Part shown: in pieces, positions 25,428 to 35,577 of the stretch
How the letters are laid out: each line of letters opens with the position of its first letter
Numbering within the stretch: position 1 is the stretch's first letter
Origin: Desulfobacteraceae bacterium
GTDB taxonomy: Bacteria > Desulfobacterota > DSM-4660 > Desulfatiglandales > Desulfatiglandaceae
Assembly: GCA_003599015.1 (NCBI GenBank)
Contig: QZIK01000127.1
Location: forward strand, 1-48,644
DNA: 48,644 nt
Direction: 5' to 3'
Notes under the pieces: generated by a model
The model's input: only the letters and a program-made list of their open reading frames with translations
Database searches by the model: none
Told to the model about the DNA's origin: nothing
Position numbers and translations under genes: made by a program

Positions 25428-27026
25428 TTAACCAGGTCTATTTATTGTCTTATGACCACTTTTGTGGGCGGGCCTTAACAGGTCGGTTACGGTCTTGACG
25501 GGATTGAATGTATCGGGGGGCACCTCCAAGAACAAGGTTATCCACCATGCCATTGCTCCATTCCAGAGGCCTGGAAGTTCAAGGGCCTTGAGATCTCTTC
25601 CATTGTGAGATTTTCTGGATATGAAAACCGCTTTCGGGTCCCTGTATTCTCTAAGGTCAAACTTCTCCCCTCGAAAGTTTCTGAGGCTGCATACAAGATC
25701 AACAGGGTTGAAGTGTGTCGAGGCGGCAAGAATTTCTCTTTGCTCCCGGTTATCTAAATTAATCTGTGCCTTTTCCACGATCTGAAGCCGTGTGGCTCCT
25801 GAATCGTCCTTTACCCAGAAAGGTCCCCCGCCCGGTTCTCCCTGGTTCTTGACCATTCCGCACACCCTGATGGGTCTGTTCAGCATGCCTTTTAGCCTGA
25901 AAGCCCTTTCATGGCTTGAAAGATTGCGGGAACTCAAGGGTATGGGAAGATTGAGAACTCCCCCCGCAAAAGATTCAGCATCCGAAAGCAGATCCTCCTC
26001 TGGATTATTCACTGAGAGGGCATTGAGAAACATGAAGACCCTGTCTCTTATATAAAGAAGGTACCCGCCCAGGATCTTTTTCCATTTCACTATCTCTTGC
26101 CTGCACTGATCCGGGACCACATTGTCTATGTTTGTAATAAAAACCACGTCGCAATCCATTTCATTTAAGTTGTCAAGCAGCGCTCCATGCCCGCCAGGCC
26201 TAAAAAGAAGGCTTCCATCGTCAAGCCGGAAAGGCACATTGTCCAGTTCAACAGCTATGGTGTCTGTAGAACTTCGTTGGACAGAAAAATCCAAATAATA
26301 AGTGACCTTAAGCCTATGCTCATAATTGGCCCTTACCTTTTGAAACAAGGCATTGAATCGCTCAAAATGCTCGGGTGAAACAGTCATTGCCAGATAACAG
26401 CGCCCCGCCGGGTCCGCTAAATAATGGGAGGCTTCAACAAGATGCTCCTCGAAGGATGTCCTTGCCCCTTCGGGATAATAATGAAAGGCAAGAAGCCCCT
26501 TTGGGAGCTCTGCATAATTAAGGCCTTCAGGGGAGAGTAGGGCATTGACAATACCATTGAACCGTCCCTTTTCCAAAAGTATTTCAATGTCCAGCCCCTG
26601 GGAATGCAAAACAGCCGAAAGATCTTTGTAGAATGCAAAATCCCTTATCCCATCAATGAAGGCAAGGAGATCCGCTGCGCCTTCCCTCTTAGCCTTGACC
26701 CCGGCAAGAACAAGATCCCTGGTTATGTCTCTGCCTGCCGACCTTTCGGAAAGCAGGGCCTTAAACATCCTTGTGGCTGCACCCGATGCAGGCACAAATT
26801 TTCCCCTTGAAATGGAATCTCCTTCTCTTTCATAGAGCTGTAAGAATTGAATCTTGGAACTTTCTTCCAGACATATGATTCCGTCCCCTGCAGTACAGGG
26901 ACGAACAAGCCTTACAGCAGGAGGAGTTCCAGAGAAGAAATCAATCTGCTCTTCCACCTGCCCGAGGCTAAGCCCATGCAGCTTGATCTGTTCCAAATCC
27001 TTCTCAGTAAAAAACCCAAGACTCAT
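25428..27026 (-). CDS. DUF4301 family protein with nucleotidyltransferase-like motifs
   Basis: About 532 residues from the ATG at 27026, chosen because GGGAG lies 9 nt upstream and the protein then starts MSLGFFTEKDLEQIKLHG, like DUF4301 members; an in-frame ATG at 27212 would add 62 residues but has no ribosome site. No established function. Motifs in order: VPASGAATRMFKALL, which resembles the G-x-G-T-R-M-x-K loop of sugar nucleotidyltransferases; PGGHGALLDNLNEMDCD; and VFITNIDNVVPD, which resembles the uridine-binding and metal-binding segments of UDP-sugar pyrophosphorylases. The C-terminal third (LNRPIRVCGMVKNQGEPGGG onward) is family specific. A GT-A-like nucleotidyltransferase is an inference. 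It is followed by yhhQ. Confidence 0.78.
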   Translation of the reverse strand: MSLGFFTEKDLEQIKLHGLSLGQVEEQIDFFSGTPPAVRLVRPCTAGDGIICLEESSKIQFLQLYEREGDSISRGKFVPASGAATRMFKALLSERSAGRDITRDLVLAGVKAKREGAADLLAFIDGIRDFAFYKDLSAVLHSQGLDIEILLEKGRFNGIVNALLSPEGLNYAELPKGLLAFHYYPEGARTSFEEHLVEASHYLADPAGRCYLAMTVSPEHFERFNALFQKVRANYEHRLKVTYYLDFSVQRSSTDTIAVELDNVPFRLDDGSLLFRPGGHGALLDNLNEMDCDVVFITNIDNVVPDQCRQEIVKWKKILGGYLLYIRDRVFMFLNALSVNNPEEDLLSDAESFAGGVLNLPIPLSSRNLSSHERAFRLKGMLNRPIRVCGMVKNQGEPGGGPFWVKDDSGATRLQIVEKAQINLDNREQREILAASTHFNPVDLVCSLRNFRGEKFDLREYRDPKAVFISRKSHNGRDLKALELPGLWNGAMAWWITLFLEVPPDTFNPVKTVTDLLRPAHKSGHKTINRPG

Positions 27027-27343
27027 TCTCGTATTCTCCCGAAAGTTTATTTCCCTAAGTAAAATATCATTGGAGTCCCTTTCTGTATAGTTGATAATAT
27101 CAATGAGGCGCTGAGCAAACCGGAACCTCATCCATAATTGCATGAGCATTGATGCCGTGTTTACTGGAAATATAGCAAGATCCGCCTTAAATTCAGTAAC
27201 CGGAGCAGGCATGAATGGAAACCGGGCCCTTTTTTTTATAGAATTTCGAAAAAAACAATCTATAATATTAAGATAAGTTACATTAGATCCGTTTTTTTAC
27301 GGAATATCTCAGGATTGACAGATAAATTGGAGGTCGTTTCACT
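27027..27343. other. Gap between divergent DUF4301 and ftsH genes
   Basis: About 317 bp if DUF4301 starts at 27026. It holds the optional 62-codon upstream extension of DUF4301 (27027-27212), an AT-rich stretch with TATAAT at 27261-27266 that lacks a good -35, and a weak CCGT/ACGG hairpin with a six-T loop (27289-27302). I see no further gene. Confidence 0.45.
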
Positions 27344-29170
27344 TTGAGTCCATTTTATAAAAACCTTGCCTTGTGGCTGGTCATCAGTCTTATGATGGTC
27401 ATGCTTTTCCAGATATTCAAACAGCCCGGCAGGAGCAGCCCCCTTATTAATTACAGCGATTTTCTGGAGATGGTGCAGTCAGGCGGGGTGCTCCAGGTCA
27501 CCATCCAGGGGGATCAGATAACCGGTCTTTCAGGTGAGGGACAGTTTAAAACATTTGCGCCAAAAGATCCCGAACTCATTCAGCTTCTTCGCAGCAAGGG
27601 CGTTAAGATCGCCGTAAAACCGCAGGAGGATTCTTCCTGGTTCCAGGTTGTTCTTTCCTGGGTCCCCATGCTGCTCCTTATAGGAGTGTGGATCTTTTTT
27701 ATGAGGCAGATGCAGGTTGGAGGCGGAAAGGCCCTTTCCTTTGGAAAGAGCAAGGCCCGACTTATCTCAGAAAACCAGGAAAAGGTTACCTTCCAGGATG
27801 TGGCAGGAATCGAAGAAGCCAAGGGGGAACTTGAGGAGATTGTTGAATTCCTCCGAGATCCCAAGAAATTCACACGCCTCGGGGGGAGGATACCGAAAGG
27901 GGTTCTGCTGGTTGGCTCGCCCGGAACGGGAAAGACACTTTTGGCCAGGGCAATAGCCGGGGAGGCTGGGGTACCTTTTTTCAGCATCAGCGGATCCGAC
28001 TTTGTTGAGATGTTTGTAGGCGTCGGAGCTTCCAGGGTAAGGGACCTTTTTCTCCAGGGAAAAAAGCACGCGCCGTGCATCATATTTATTGATGAAATTG
28101 ACGCTGTTGGCCGCCACAGGGGCGCAGGTCTCGGAGGCGGACACGATGAGCGTGAACAGACACTCAACCAGCTCCTTGTGGAAATGGATGGCTTTGAATC
28201 CAATGAAGGAGTGATCCTCATCTCGGCAACCAACAGGCCTGATGTGCTTGACCCGGCCCTTTTAAGACCCGGACGATTTGATCGGCAGGTGGTTGTCCCT
28301 GTCCCTGATATCAAGGGTAGAGAGGGTATCTTGAAAGTCCATCTCAAGAAAAAACTGGTAGACGAAAATGTGGATATCTCAGTTCTGGCAAGAGGGACTC
28401 CGGGATTCACGGGCGCCGACATAGAAAACATGGTCAATGAAGCGGCACTGATGGCTGCCAAGCGAAACAAGGACAAGGTGGAGATGGTGGACTTTGAGGA
28501 TGCAAAGGACAAGGTCCTCATGGGTGCCGAACGAAAGAGCATGATCATAAGCGAAAAGGAGAAAAAGATCACCGCATACCACGAGGCGGGGCACACCCTG
28601 GTCACAAGACTGCTTCCCAATACTGATCCTATACACAAGGTTACAATTATTCCAAGGGGAAGAGCCCTGGGGCTTACACAGCAGCTTCCTATGGATGAAA
28701 AGCATACCTATCCCAAAGACTATCTCATAAGCAACATCACCATCCTCATGGCCGGAAGGGCAGCGGAAGAAATAGTGCTTGAGATGAAAACCACAGGCGC
28801 CGGCAACGACATCGAGAGGGCCACCGAAATTGCCCGGAGAATGGTCTGTGAATATGGAATGAGCGATACCATGGGACCCCTTACCTTTGGCAGAGGAGAT
28901 GAGCAGATATTTCTGGGAAGAGAAATAGCAAGGCACAGAGATTACAGCGAACTTACCGCCCAGCAGATAGATGCAGAGGTAAAGCAGATTGTAACAAGCG
29001 CCTATGAAAAGGCTGCAAGTCTGATAATGGAACACCTCTCACTACTGCATAAAATGGCCCAGGCGCTCCTGGATAAGGAGACCCTGGACAGTCGTGATAT
29101 TGATGAAATAGTGCCTTCATCTAAAAAGGATAAGGCACAAGGACTGTCGCCTTCCGCTGCCGAGTTGTAA
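27344..29170 (+). CDS. ftsH: ATP-dependent zinc metalloprotease FtsH
   Basis: A 608-residue membrane AAA+ protease that degrades misassembled membrane proteins and selected cytosolic regulators. Two transmembrane helices flank a short periplasmic domain (about 7-125). Walker A GSPGTGKT is at about 191, Walker B is [11 protein letters not shown], the second region of homology is [20 protein letters not shown], and the zinc site HEAGH is at about 412. The start is TTG at 27344, supported by GGAGG (27329-27333) at 10 nt. It is the first gene of a long rightward run that also carries an RpoH-type sigma factor; in E. coli FtsH degrades RpoH, so a functional tie is plausible. folP follows at 15 bp. 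Confidence 0.97.
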   Translation: MSPFYKNLALWLVISLMMVMLFQIFKQPGRSSPLINYSDFLEMVQSGGVLQVTIQGDQITGLSGEGQFKTFAPKDPELIQLLRSKGVKIAVKPQEDSSWFQVVLSWVPMLLLIGVWIFFMRQMQVGGGKALSFGKSKARLISENQEKVTFQDVAGIEEAKGELEEIVEFLRDPKKFTRLGGRIPKGVLLVGSPGTGKTLLARAIAGEAGVPFFSISGSDFVEMFVGVGASRVRDLFLQGKKHAPCIIFIDEIDAVGRHRGAGLGGGHDEREQTLNQLLVEMDGFESNEGVILISATNRPDVLDPALLRPGRFDRQVVVPVPDIKGREGILKVHLKKKLVDENVDISVLARGTPGFTGADIENMVNEAALMAAKRNKDKVEMVDFEDAKDKVLMGAERKSMIISEKEKKITAYHEAGHTLVTRLLPNTDPIHKVTIIPRGRALGLTQQLPMDEKHTYPKDYLISNITILMAGRAAEEIVLEMKTTGAGNDIERATEIARRMVCEYGMSDTMGPLTFGRGDEQIFLGREIARHRDYSELTAQQIDAEVKQIVTSAYEKAASLIMEHLSLLHKMAQALLDKETLDSRDIDEIVPSSKKDKAQGLSPSAAEL

Positions 29171-29185
29171 AGGGTAAAGTCAGCC

Positions 29186-30049
29186 ATGTCACATCCCTTC
29201 ACTTGGCGCGGTCGAAATCTCGACCTTGACCGCCGCACCCACGTCATGGGTGTCATCAATATCACACCTGACTCCTTCTCAGACGGAGGACTATATTTCT
29301 CCCATTCAAAGGCGATTGAACGCGGAATTCAAATGGCAGAGGAAGGCGTCGACATTATTGATGTAGGAGGAGAATCCACAAGGCCTTATTCCAGGCGTAT
29401 ACCCGTATCCGAGGAGATTGAAAGAGTCGTTCCGGTCATTGAGGCCCTGTCCCGGAAGGTACATGTTCCCATAAGCATTGATACCATCAAGGCAGATGTG
29501 GCAAGAGAAGCCCTGAGTGCAGGGGCATCCATCATCAATGATATAACTGCTCTCCGGTTTGATCCTCGAATGTCGGCCCTGGCAGCAGAGGCAGAGGTTC
29601 CGGTAGTTCTTATGCATATGAAAGGAACCCCCGAGGATATGCAGATGAACCCTGTCTATGAAGATGTGGTGACTGAAGTGCTTTTATTTCTCAGGGAAAG
29701 AACTGAGTATGCAGAGGCTTCCGGCATCAGAAGAAACCTCATCATCATTGATCCGGGCATAGGCTTCGGAAAGTCCTTCGATCATAACCTTACCTTGATA
29801 AGGAATCTCAAGGCCTTCACCAGTTTTGGAAATCCGGTCCTTCTTGGTACCTCCAACAAGGCATTCATAGGCCACATCCTTAAGAAAGGGCCAGGTGAAA
29901 GGTTGACGGGCACGATGGCCACGGTGGCCGCCGGGGTCATGAACGGTGCTAATATAGTCAGAGTTCATCACGTAAGAGAGGCTGTGGAAACCGTAAAAAT
30001 TATAGATGCAGTTTTGAGGGGCCTAGGTGAAGGACCCCGGGAGGGCTGA
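29186..30049 (+). CDS. folP: Dihydropteroate synthase
   Basis: A 287-residue TIM-barrel enzyme of folate synthesis that joins 4-aminobenzoate to 6-hydroxymethyl-dihydropterin diphosphate. Both signatures are present: MGVINITPDSFSDGG near the start and DVGGESTRP (pterin site), with a later HMKGTPEDMQ and DPGIGFGKS. The length is normal. It lies 15 bp after ftsH and 3 bp before coaX; the ftsH-folP order is widespread in bacteria. The ribosome site is weak (AAAGGG at about 11 nt), which suggests coupling with ftsH translation. Confidence 0.96.
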   Translation: MSHPFTWRGRNLDLDRRTHVMGVINITPDSFSDGGLYFSHSKAIERGIQMAEEGVDIIDVGGESTRPYSRRIPVSEEIERVVPVIEALSRKVHVPISIDTIKADVAREALSAGASIINDITALRFDPRMSALAAEAEVPVVLMHMKGTPEDMQMNPVYEDVVTEVLLFLRERTEYAEASGIRRNLIIIDPGIGFGKSFDHNLTLIRNLKAFTSFGNPVLLGTSNKAFIGHILKKGPGERLTGTMATVAAGVMNGANIVRVHHVREAVETVKIIDAVLRGLGEGPREG

Positions 30050-30052
30050 TAG

Positions 30053-30820
30053 ATGCTTCTGTGCATAGACATAGGGAATACCAATGTGGTGATGGGTGTT
30101 GCGGATGGCGACGTCGTTCTGAGGCACTGGAGAATCAGGACAGAGCGGGAGATAACAAAAGATGAGCTTGGGATTGTTGTTTCAAGTCTTTTTATTTCTT
30201 CTCGCATTAGCGAAGAAAATGTCACCGATGCTATTATCTCCTGTGTAGTGCCTCCTCTTCTCAATACCTTTGAAGAATTCTGCCGCACCAGATTCGGAAC
30301 AAAACCTCTCGTAGTAGGCCCCGGCACAAAGACGGGAATGCCTATACTCTATGATAACCCCAAAGAGGTGGGAGCCGACCGGATAGTAAATGCAGTGGCA
30401 GCTTATGAAAAGTACAGAGCTGCCCTTGTGGTGGTTGATTTCGGAACTGCAACGACCTTTGATTGCATATCAGGTGAAGGGGCCTATCTTGGTGGTGCGA
30501 TAGCGCCCGGAATACTTATCTCGGCTGAGGCCCTTTTTCAGAAGGCCTCGAAACTCCCCAGAGTGGAGATCTTTGCAAGACCAAAAAGCATCATTGCAAA
30601 AGATACCATATCAAGCATGAATGCAGGTATCATTTTTGGCTATGCAGGGCTTGTGGACGGAATCGTAAACAGAATAAAAAGGGAATCGGGAGAGCATTTC
30701 AAAGTTGTAGCCACAGGTGGCCTTGCCCCGGTAATATTTGATGTTTCGGAAACGATTGACCATATTGAGGAGCTCTTGACTCTCCAAGGACTGATGGTAA
30801 TATTTTCTCGCAACCGATAA
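30053..30820 (+). CDS. coaX: Type III pantothenate kinase
   Basis: A 255-residue ASKHA-fold kinase catalysing the first step of coenzyme A synthesis, phosphorylation of pantothenate. Motifs: phosphate loop LLCIDIGNTNVVMG at the N-terminus, GADRIVNAVAAY with the pantothenate-site region, and DFGTATTFDCIS, the second phosphate motif. The last segment AGLVDGIVNRIKRE and VATGGLAP also match CoaX. GGGAGG lies 8 nt before the ATG. It lies 3 bp after the folP stop, so both are in one transcript. Type III enzymes need a monovalent cation and are not feedback-inhibited by CoA, by family knowledge. Confidence 0.96.
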   Translation: MLLCIDIGNTNVVMGVADGDVVLRHWRIRTEREITKDELGIVVSSLFISSRISEENVTDAIISCVVPPLLNTFEEFCRTRFGTKPLVVGPGTKTGMPILYDNPKEVGADRIVNAVAAYEKYRAALVVVDFGTATTFDCISGEGAYLGGAIAPGILISAEALFQKASKLPRVEIFARPKSIIAKDTISSMNAGIIFGYAGLVDGIVNRIKRESGEHFKVVATGGLAPVIFDVSETIDHIEELLTLQGLMVIFSRNR

Positions 30821-30976
30821 ATATCCAGGCCTTGCGGCTTTCCCTACCCTTAAGGAAATAAGCCTAATGTCCATGCATGTACGTTCCGACCCTGCTCTGC
30901 CATGGGGCGGCGAAGCCTATTTCGGATCAGGGCAGGAAAAACCAATTGCTGCAAGCAAGAAACCAGGAGTAAATTT

Positions 30977-33900
30977 TTGTCTGTTACGTTGCACAAAAAC
31001 CCCTACAGGGCATCGCTGAAGGCTGCTCTTGAGTCAGGCAAAAGCCCAGTTCACTTAGTCGGACTAGCTCAGGAGGCTCAGGCATTTTTTCTGTCCGAAT
31101 TTCTCCTCTCCCACAGGAAACCCTCCCTTTTAATCCTGCCAGGAAGGAAGGAAGCAAACCTATTCCTGGAGGATCTGCGCTTTTTCATGGCCGAGCCTGA
31201 TACAGGCAGCGATGGCGGTAGAATTCATGAATTCCCGCCCTATGATATGTCTCCGCTTACAGGGCTCAGCCCTAACAGGGATGTGGTCAGAAAACGCCTC
31301 TGCGCGCTTTATGCATTAACAAATGAACAAGCTCCGGTGGTGGTGACCTGCCCGGAAGCCCTTTCTTACAGAATAATCCCCAAAGAGGTCTTTGCAAATT
31401 CCCTTGACTATATGGAAGTCGAGGAGGAAGTGGACCGTGAGCTTCTCATTACACGCCTTGAGCAGTCCGGTTATCAGAGGACTTCTCTTGTTGAGGAGGT
31501 AGGGGATTACGCGGTAAGAGGAGGGGTCGTGGACATTTTTTCCCCACTCTATGATCTGCCGTTAAGGTTGGAATTCTGGGATGAGCGCATAGAGTCAATA
31601 AGAAACTTTGACCCAATGAGCCAGAGATCCCTCCAACGTCTTAAAGATATTATCGTTATTCCAGCCAATGAGATAATCCAGGGAGAGGTCCAGATTACCA
31701 GGGCAAGATCCATGGGCAGACTTCCCATCAGGGCTGAAAACGAGGCGAGATTTCCCGGTCAGGAGGCATGGCTCAACCATTTTTATGATAGTCTTGGCAC
31801 CGTCTTCGATTACTTACCTGATGAATCACTGAATATCCTGTTTTCTCCTCACAGACTCAAGGGAACCTGTCACAGGATAGCAGAGAGGTTTTCTTCAGAT
31901 CTTGGGCGCTTCAGGGATCAGGCGGCGCAGCGGCGAACTCCTTTTCCCGAGACGGACGGTCTGTTGCTGACATACACAGAGTTGCTTGAAAAGTTAAGCA
32001 TAAATCAGGTCCTGGAAATAATGGAACTGGAACTGGCCCTGGGGGAAGAAAAACATCATGAAATAATAAAAATTCCATCAGTTTTCAGCAAGGATTTTGA
32101 TTTCGAGGTCCGCAGCCCCACCGGGATCAGGGTATCACTGGCGCCCCTTGCTCAGAGAATCGAGACATGGGTTACCCAGGGATGCAAGGTAGTTATTGTA
32201 ACAAGAACTGAGCAACAGGGCAAACGACTTCAGGAAATCCTTGACAACTATGGAGTTGAAACAAACAGCTTTGTTGAGGGTTGGGCAGATGTACCTGCCG
32301 GCGCTGGGCTTTCCATATGCGTCGGTAGGCTTTCCAGAGGTTTTATCTGGAAAGACTTAGGTCTATGCCTGGTCAGCGAAGACGAGATTTTCGGCCCCAA
32401 AAGCGGCAAGGCAAGATCGACAAGGGAATCCGCTCATGCGGCCATAACTTGGTCCAGTTTCAGCCAGCTCAAGACAGGGGATTTCATGGTACATGAGGAG
32501 CACGGCATAGGACGGTACGCAGGCCTTATTACCATGGAGATAGATCGCAAAATCAATGACTTCCTGTTGGTAGAGTATGCGGCAGGAGGCAAACTTTACA
32601 TACCTGCCGATCGCATAAGCGTGCTTCAGAAATATGCCGGTGCGGAGGAAAACGACCCCAAGCTTGATCAGCTCGGAGGCCGATCATGGAACGTGGCCAA
32701 ACAAAAGGCCCGCAGTTCGGTGAGAAAAATCGCCCAACAACTGGTTGAGGTTTACGCACTGCGCCAGCACAGGAAAGGATTTCAGTTCTCACCGCCTGAT
32801 TCCTACTTCAGGGAGTTTGAGGCGGCATTTGAACATGAAGAGACCTCCGATCAGATAAAAACCATAGAGGACGTACTCAGCGATATGATGGCTGAAAGGC
32901 CCATGGATCGTCTTGTTTGCGGAGATGTGGGATTCGGAAAAACCGAGGTTGCGGTTCGAAGCTCCTTCAAGGCCCTTGTAGACGGAAAGCAGGTTGCAAT
33001 TCTGGTCCCAACCACCGTGCTCGCAGAACAGCACTATGAGACATTTAGAAAAAGGATGGAACATTATTCTGTAAAGATAGGCGTCCTCAGCAGGTTCAAG
33101 TCAAGAAAAGAGCAGGCAGAGATCCTTGCGGGTCTAAGATCCGGAAATATCAATCTTGTAATAGGAACTCACCGCCTTTTGCAGAAGGACGTACAATTCA
33201 AGGATCTTGGCCTCGTAATCATTGACGAGGAGCAGAGGTTCGGAGTGAAACAGAAGGAGGCCCTCAAGAGATACAGGGCACTCGTTGATGTCCTTGCCAT
33301 GACTGCAACCCCTATTCCCAGAACATTCCAGATGTCTTTAATGGGCATCCGAGATCTTAGCATCATTGAGACACCCCCTGAAGACAGGCTTTCCATTGAG
33401 ACCTACCTTTCGCCATATGACGAGGCACTGGTTGAGAGAGCAATAAGATTTGAGATCGAAAGGGGTGGACAGGTCTTTTTCGTGCACAACAAGGTTCAAA
33501 ACATTGATCTTAAGGCACAGAGGCTCAAAAGTCTTATTCCATCCGCCCGCTTTGCGGTAGCCCATGGACAGATGAAGGAAGGGAACCTGGAAGAGACCAT
33601 GCTCAGGTTTCTTCGCAAAGAGATAGATGTGCTGGTGTGCACCACCATCATTGAGTCAGGCCTCGACATCCCCTCCGCCAATACGATCATCATCAACGAG
33701 GCTGACAGGTTCGGTCTTTCCCAGATTTATCAACTACGTGGAAGGGTGGGCAGATCCAAGGAAAAAGCCTATGCTTACCTTCTCATCTCAGAAGGGGTCC
33801 AGCTTACGAGGGACGCGGAAAAGCGGCTGAAGGCACTCATGGATTTTACTCGTCTCGGCGCTGGAGTTCATCTGGCGATGCATGACCTAAAGATCAGAGG

Positions 33901-34549
33901 CGGTGGAAATATTCTGGGATTTGCCCAGGCAGGCCACATTAACTCAGTGGGATATGAACTTTATCTCAAGCTGATCGAGCAGGCCGTCTTTGAACTCAAG
34001 GGGGAAGAATGGCACGAGGAAATTAATCCGGAGATATTGCTGCACATATCAGCTTATCTTCCAGAGGGATATGTGGCAGATACCGACATGAGGCTCAACC
34101 TTTACAGGAGGCTCTCTCTGGTTAAGGATGAAGGCGATCTTCACGCAATAGTGGATGAGATAAGGGACAGATTTGGCCCACCACCAATGCCTGTGTTAAA
34201 TCTTCTGCGGATAATGTCCATAAGGATCTGCCTTAAAAGGCTCGGAATAACAAAGCTTGAGGTGGCGACCGGAAGACTGAGGCTGACCATAAGGTCTTCA
34301 GGGAATTCCACCGGTGTTTTGCATGATCTGATACCCAAAGGGACTGATTCATCTTCTAAAGATATGCAACATAATGAATTAACGGCTGAAAGGATAATTC
34401 ATCTGGTCACGAAAGACCCAAAAAGATACAGGTTTCTCAAAGGCGATACCCTTGAGATTGCCGGCAGGGATTCCATATTCGAAAACGATCTCAATGAGGT
34501 CGAGAAGGCTGTAAGGGTACTGGAGAAAAATTCTTGCTTTTTCCTGTGA
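30977..34549 (+). CDS. mfd: Transcription-repair coupling factor Mfd
   Basis: About 1190 residues. Mfd removes RNA polymerase stalled at DNA lesions and recruits UvrA. Order: UvrB-like N-terminal modules (1-340), RNA polymerase-binding domain with FMVHEEHGIGRYAGL (about 502), superfamily 2 helicase with Walker A GDVGFGKTE (about 649) and Walker B IIDEEQRFG (about 748), ESGLDIPSANTIII and QLRGRVGRS, then the C-terminal domain. The start is TTG at 30977: AGGAG lies 7 nt upstream. The in-frame ATG at 30902 would add 25 residues with no ribosome site and an atypical sequence. The 156-bp gap after coaX has no clear promoter. The UvrA partner surface could involve either copy of the tandem UvrA at 13953. 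Confidence 0.95.
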   Translation: MSVTLHKNPYRASLKAALESGKSPVHLVGLAQEAQAFFLSEFLLSHRKPSLLILPGRKEANLFLEDLRFFMAEPDTGSDGGRIHEFPPYDMSPLTGLSPNRDVVRKRLCALYALTNEQAPVVVTCPEALSYRIIPKEVFANSLDYMEVEEEVDRELLITRLEQSGYQRTSLVEEVGDYAVRGGVVDIFSPLYDLPLRLEFWDERIESIRNFDPMSQRSLQRLKDIIVIPANEIIQGEVQITRARSMGRLPIRAENEARFPGQEAWLNHFYDSLGTVFDYLPDESLNILFSPHRLKGTCHRIAERFSSDLGRFRDQAAQRRTPFPETDGLLLTYTELLEKLSINQVLEIMELELALGEEKHHEIIKIPSVFSKDFDFEVRSPTGIRVSLAPLAQRIETWVTQGCKVVIVTRTEQQGKRLQEILDNYGVETNSFVEGWADVPAGAGLSICVGRLSRGFIWKDLGLCLVSEDEIFGPKSGKARSTRESAHAAITWSSFSQLKTGDFMVHEEHGIGRYAGLITMEIDRKINDFLLVEYAAGGKLYIPADRISVLQKYAGAEENDPKLDQLGGRSWNVAKQKARSSVRKIAQQLVEVYALRQHRKGFQFSPPDSYFREFEAAFEHEETSDQIKTIEDVLSDMMAERPMDRLVCGDVGFGKTEVAVRSSFKALVDGKQVAILVPTTVLAEQHYETFRKRMEHYSVKIGVLSRFKSRKEQAEILAGLRSGNINLVIGTHRLLQKDVQFKDLGLVIIDEEQRFGVKQKEALKRYRALVDVLAMTATPIPRTFQMSLMGIRDLSIIETPPEDRLSIETYLSPYDEALVERAIRFEIERGGQVFFVHNKVQNIDLKAQRLKSLIPSARFAVAHGQMKEGNLEETMLRFLRKEIDVLVCTTIIESGLDIPSANTIIINEADRFGLSQIYQLRGRVGRSKEKAYAYLLISEGVQLTRDAEKRLKALMDFTRLGAGVHLAMHDLKIRGGGNILGFAQAGHINSVGYELYLKLIEQAVFELKGEEWHEEINPEILLHISAYLPEGYVADTDMRLNLYRRLSLVKDEGDLHAIVDEIRDRFGPPPMPVLNLLRIMSIRICLKRLGITKLEVATGRLRLTIRSSGNSTGVLHDLIPKGTDSSSKDMQHNELTAERIIHLVTKDPKRYRFLKGDTLEIAGRDSIFENDLNEVEKAVRVLEKNSCFFL

Positions 34550-34602
34550 CCTTGTTACGGTTATTGGTTTAAACCTGAATTTCATGCACGGGGGTGTCTG
34601 CC

Positions 34603-35574
34603 ATGAAAAACATTTTCCCTCGATGGATAATAGCAACAATTCTGGTCTACTTTATTATAAATGGTACTGCCTGGCCGGAAATTTGTAACAGAATAGTTGC
34701 TTATGTCAACAATGATGTAATTACGCTTTATGAACTTGATAACAGGATGACTAAGCTAGCCGGAATGCAACTTGAAGAATTTAAAGCTAAAGACCCTCAA
34801 GGATATGCGGACGCAAGACGACAGGTGCTCAACCTTCTCATTGATGAAAAGATAGCCCAGGAAAGAATAAAGGAACTTGGGATTAACGTCACGGCCAGGG
34901 AGATTGATCAGGCCATAGAGAGGATAAAAGAAGACAATCGCTGGACCCAGGAAGACCTTTTCGAGAAATTGAAAAGCCAGAAATTGAGCTATGAGGAATA
35001 CAGGGAAGGAGTAAGGACCGAACTTGAGCGGATGAGACTCATAAACCACGAGGTTAAATCCAAAATAATAGTACGTGAGGAAGAGATAGCCGAGTATTAC
35101 AAGACCCACCAGGATGAATTCAACACGCCTGCAAAAGTTAGGCTTTCGGCCATTTTCCTGAAGGATAAGGCCAGCAGGACCCATGAAGATGCAAAATCAC
35201 TGAATGACAGTGCAAGAGAATTGGTCTCAAGACTCAAAGGCGGAGAAGACTTTGGCGAGCTCGCCAGAGTTTTTTCCCAGGGTCCGGGCGCTTCGCAGGG
35301 AGGGGACCTCGGCTTCTTTAACACCGCACAGCTTGACAAGGAACTTCAGGAACTTGTTACCCAACTGCCTGAAGGTGGGGTCAGCGATCCCATAGTCAGG
35401 GCCAGCGGCCTTCAGATAATTAAGGTTACAAAAAAAGAAAAGGGAGGAACAAAATCCCTGGAAGACGTAAGGAATGCGATTTTTAACCTCCTATATAAAG
35501 AAGAGGTAAACAAAAGGTACAATACCTGGTTGGGAGAACTCAGGAAAAAGGCTTACACGAAGATAATCTTCTAA
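34603..35574 (+). CDS. SurA-like periplasmic peptidylprolyl isomerase
   Basis: About 323 residues with an N-terminal signal (MKNIFPRWIIATILVYFIIN, cleavage probably after AWP or nearby). A SurA N-terminal chaperone domain follows (NRIVAYVNNDVITLYELD), then one parvulin domain (about 175-270: VRLSAIFLKD, DFGELARVFSQGPGASQGG, DLGFF, GLQIIKV). E. coli SurA has two parvulin domains; one is common outside the Gammaproteobacteria. Such proteins escort outer-membrane barrels through the periplasm. The ATG at 34603 was preferred to the GTG at 34594 because a G5 ribosome site lies 8 nt upstream. It follows mfd by 53 bp and precedes rodZ by 3 bp. Confidence 0.88.
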   Translation: MKNIFPRWIIATILVYFIINGTAWPEICNRIVAYVNNDVITLYELDNRMTKLAGMQLEEFKAKDPQGYADARRQVLNLLIDEKIAQERIKELGINVTAREIDQAIERIKEDNRWTQEDLFEKLKSQKLSYEEYREGVRTELERMRLINHEVKSKIIVREEEIAEYYKTHQDEFNTPAKVRLSAIFLKDKASRTHEDAKSLNDSARELVSRLKGGEDFGELARVFSQGPGASQGGDLGFFNTAQLDKELQELVTQLPEGGVSDPIVRASGLQIIKVTKKEKGGTKSLEDVRNAIFNLLYKEEVNKRYNTWLGELRKKAYTKIIF

Positions 35575-35577
35575 GGG

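Noticed and set aside
27027-27212. 62-codon N-terminal extension of the DUF4301 gene
   Set aside because: It is open and in frame, but lacks a ribosome site, whereas the ATG at 27026 has GGGAG at good spacing and the expected family start.
27580-28638. 352-codon open frame on the minus strand inside ftsH
   Set aside because: It is fully antisense to a well-conserved gene, its product is Ser/Arg rich and matches no family; a shadow of ftsH codon bias.
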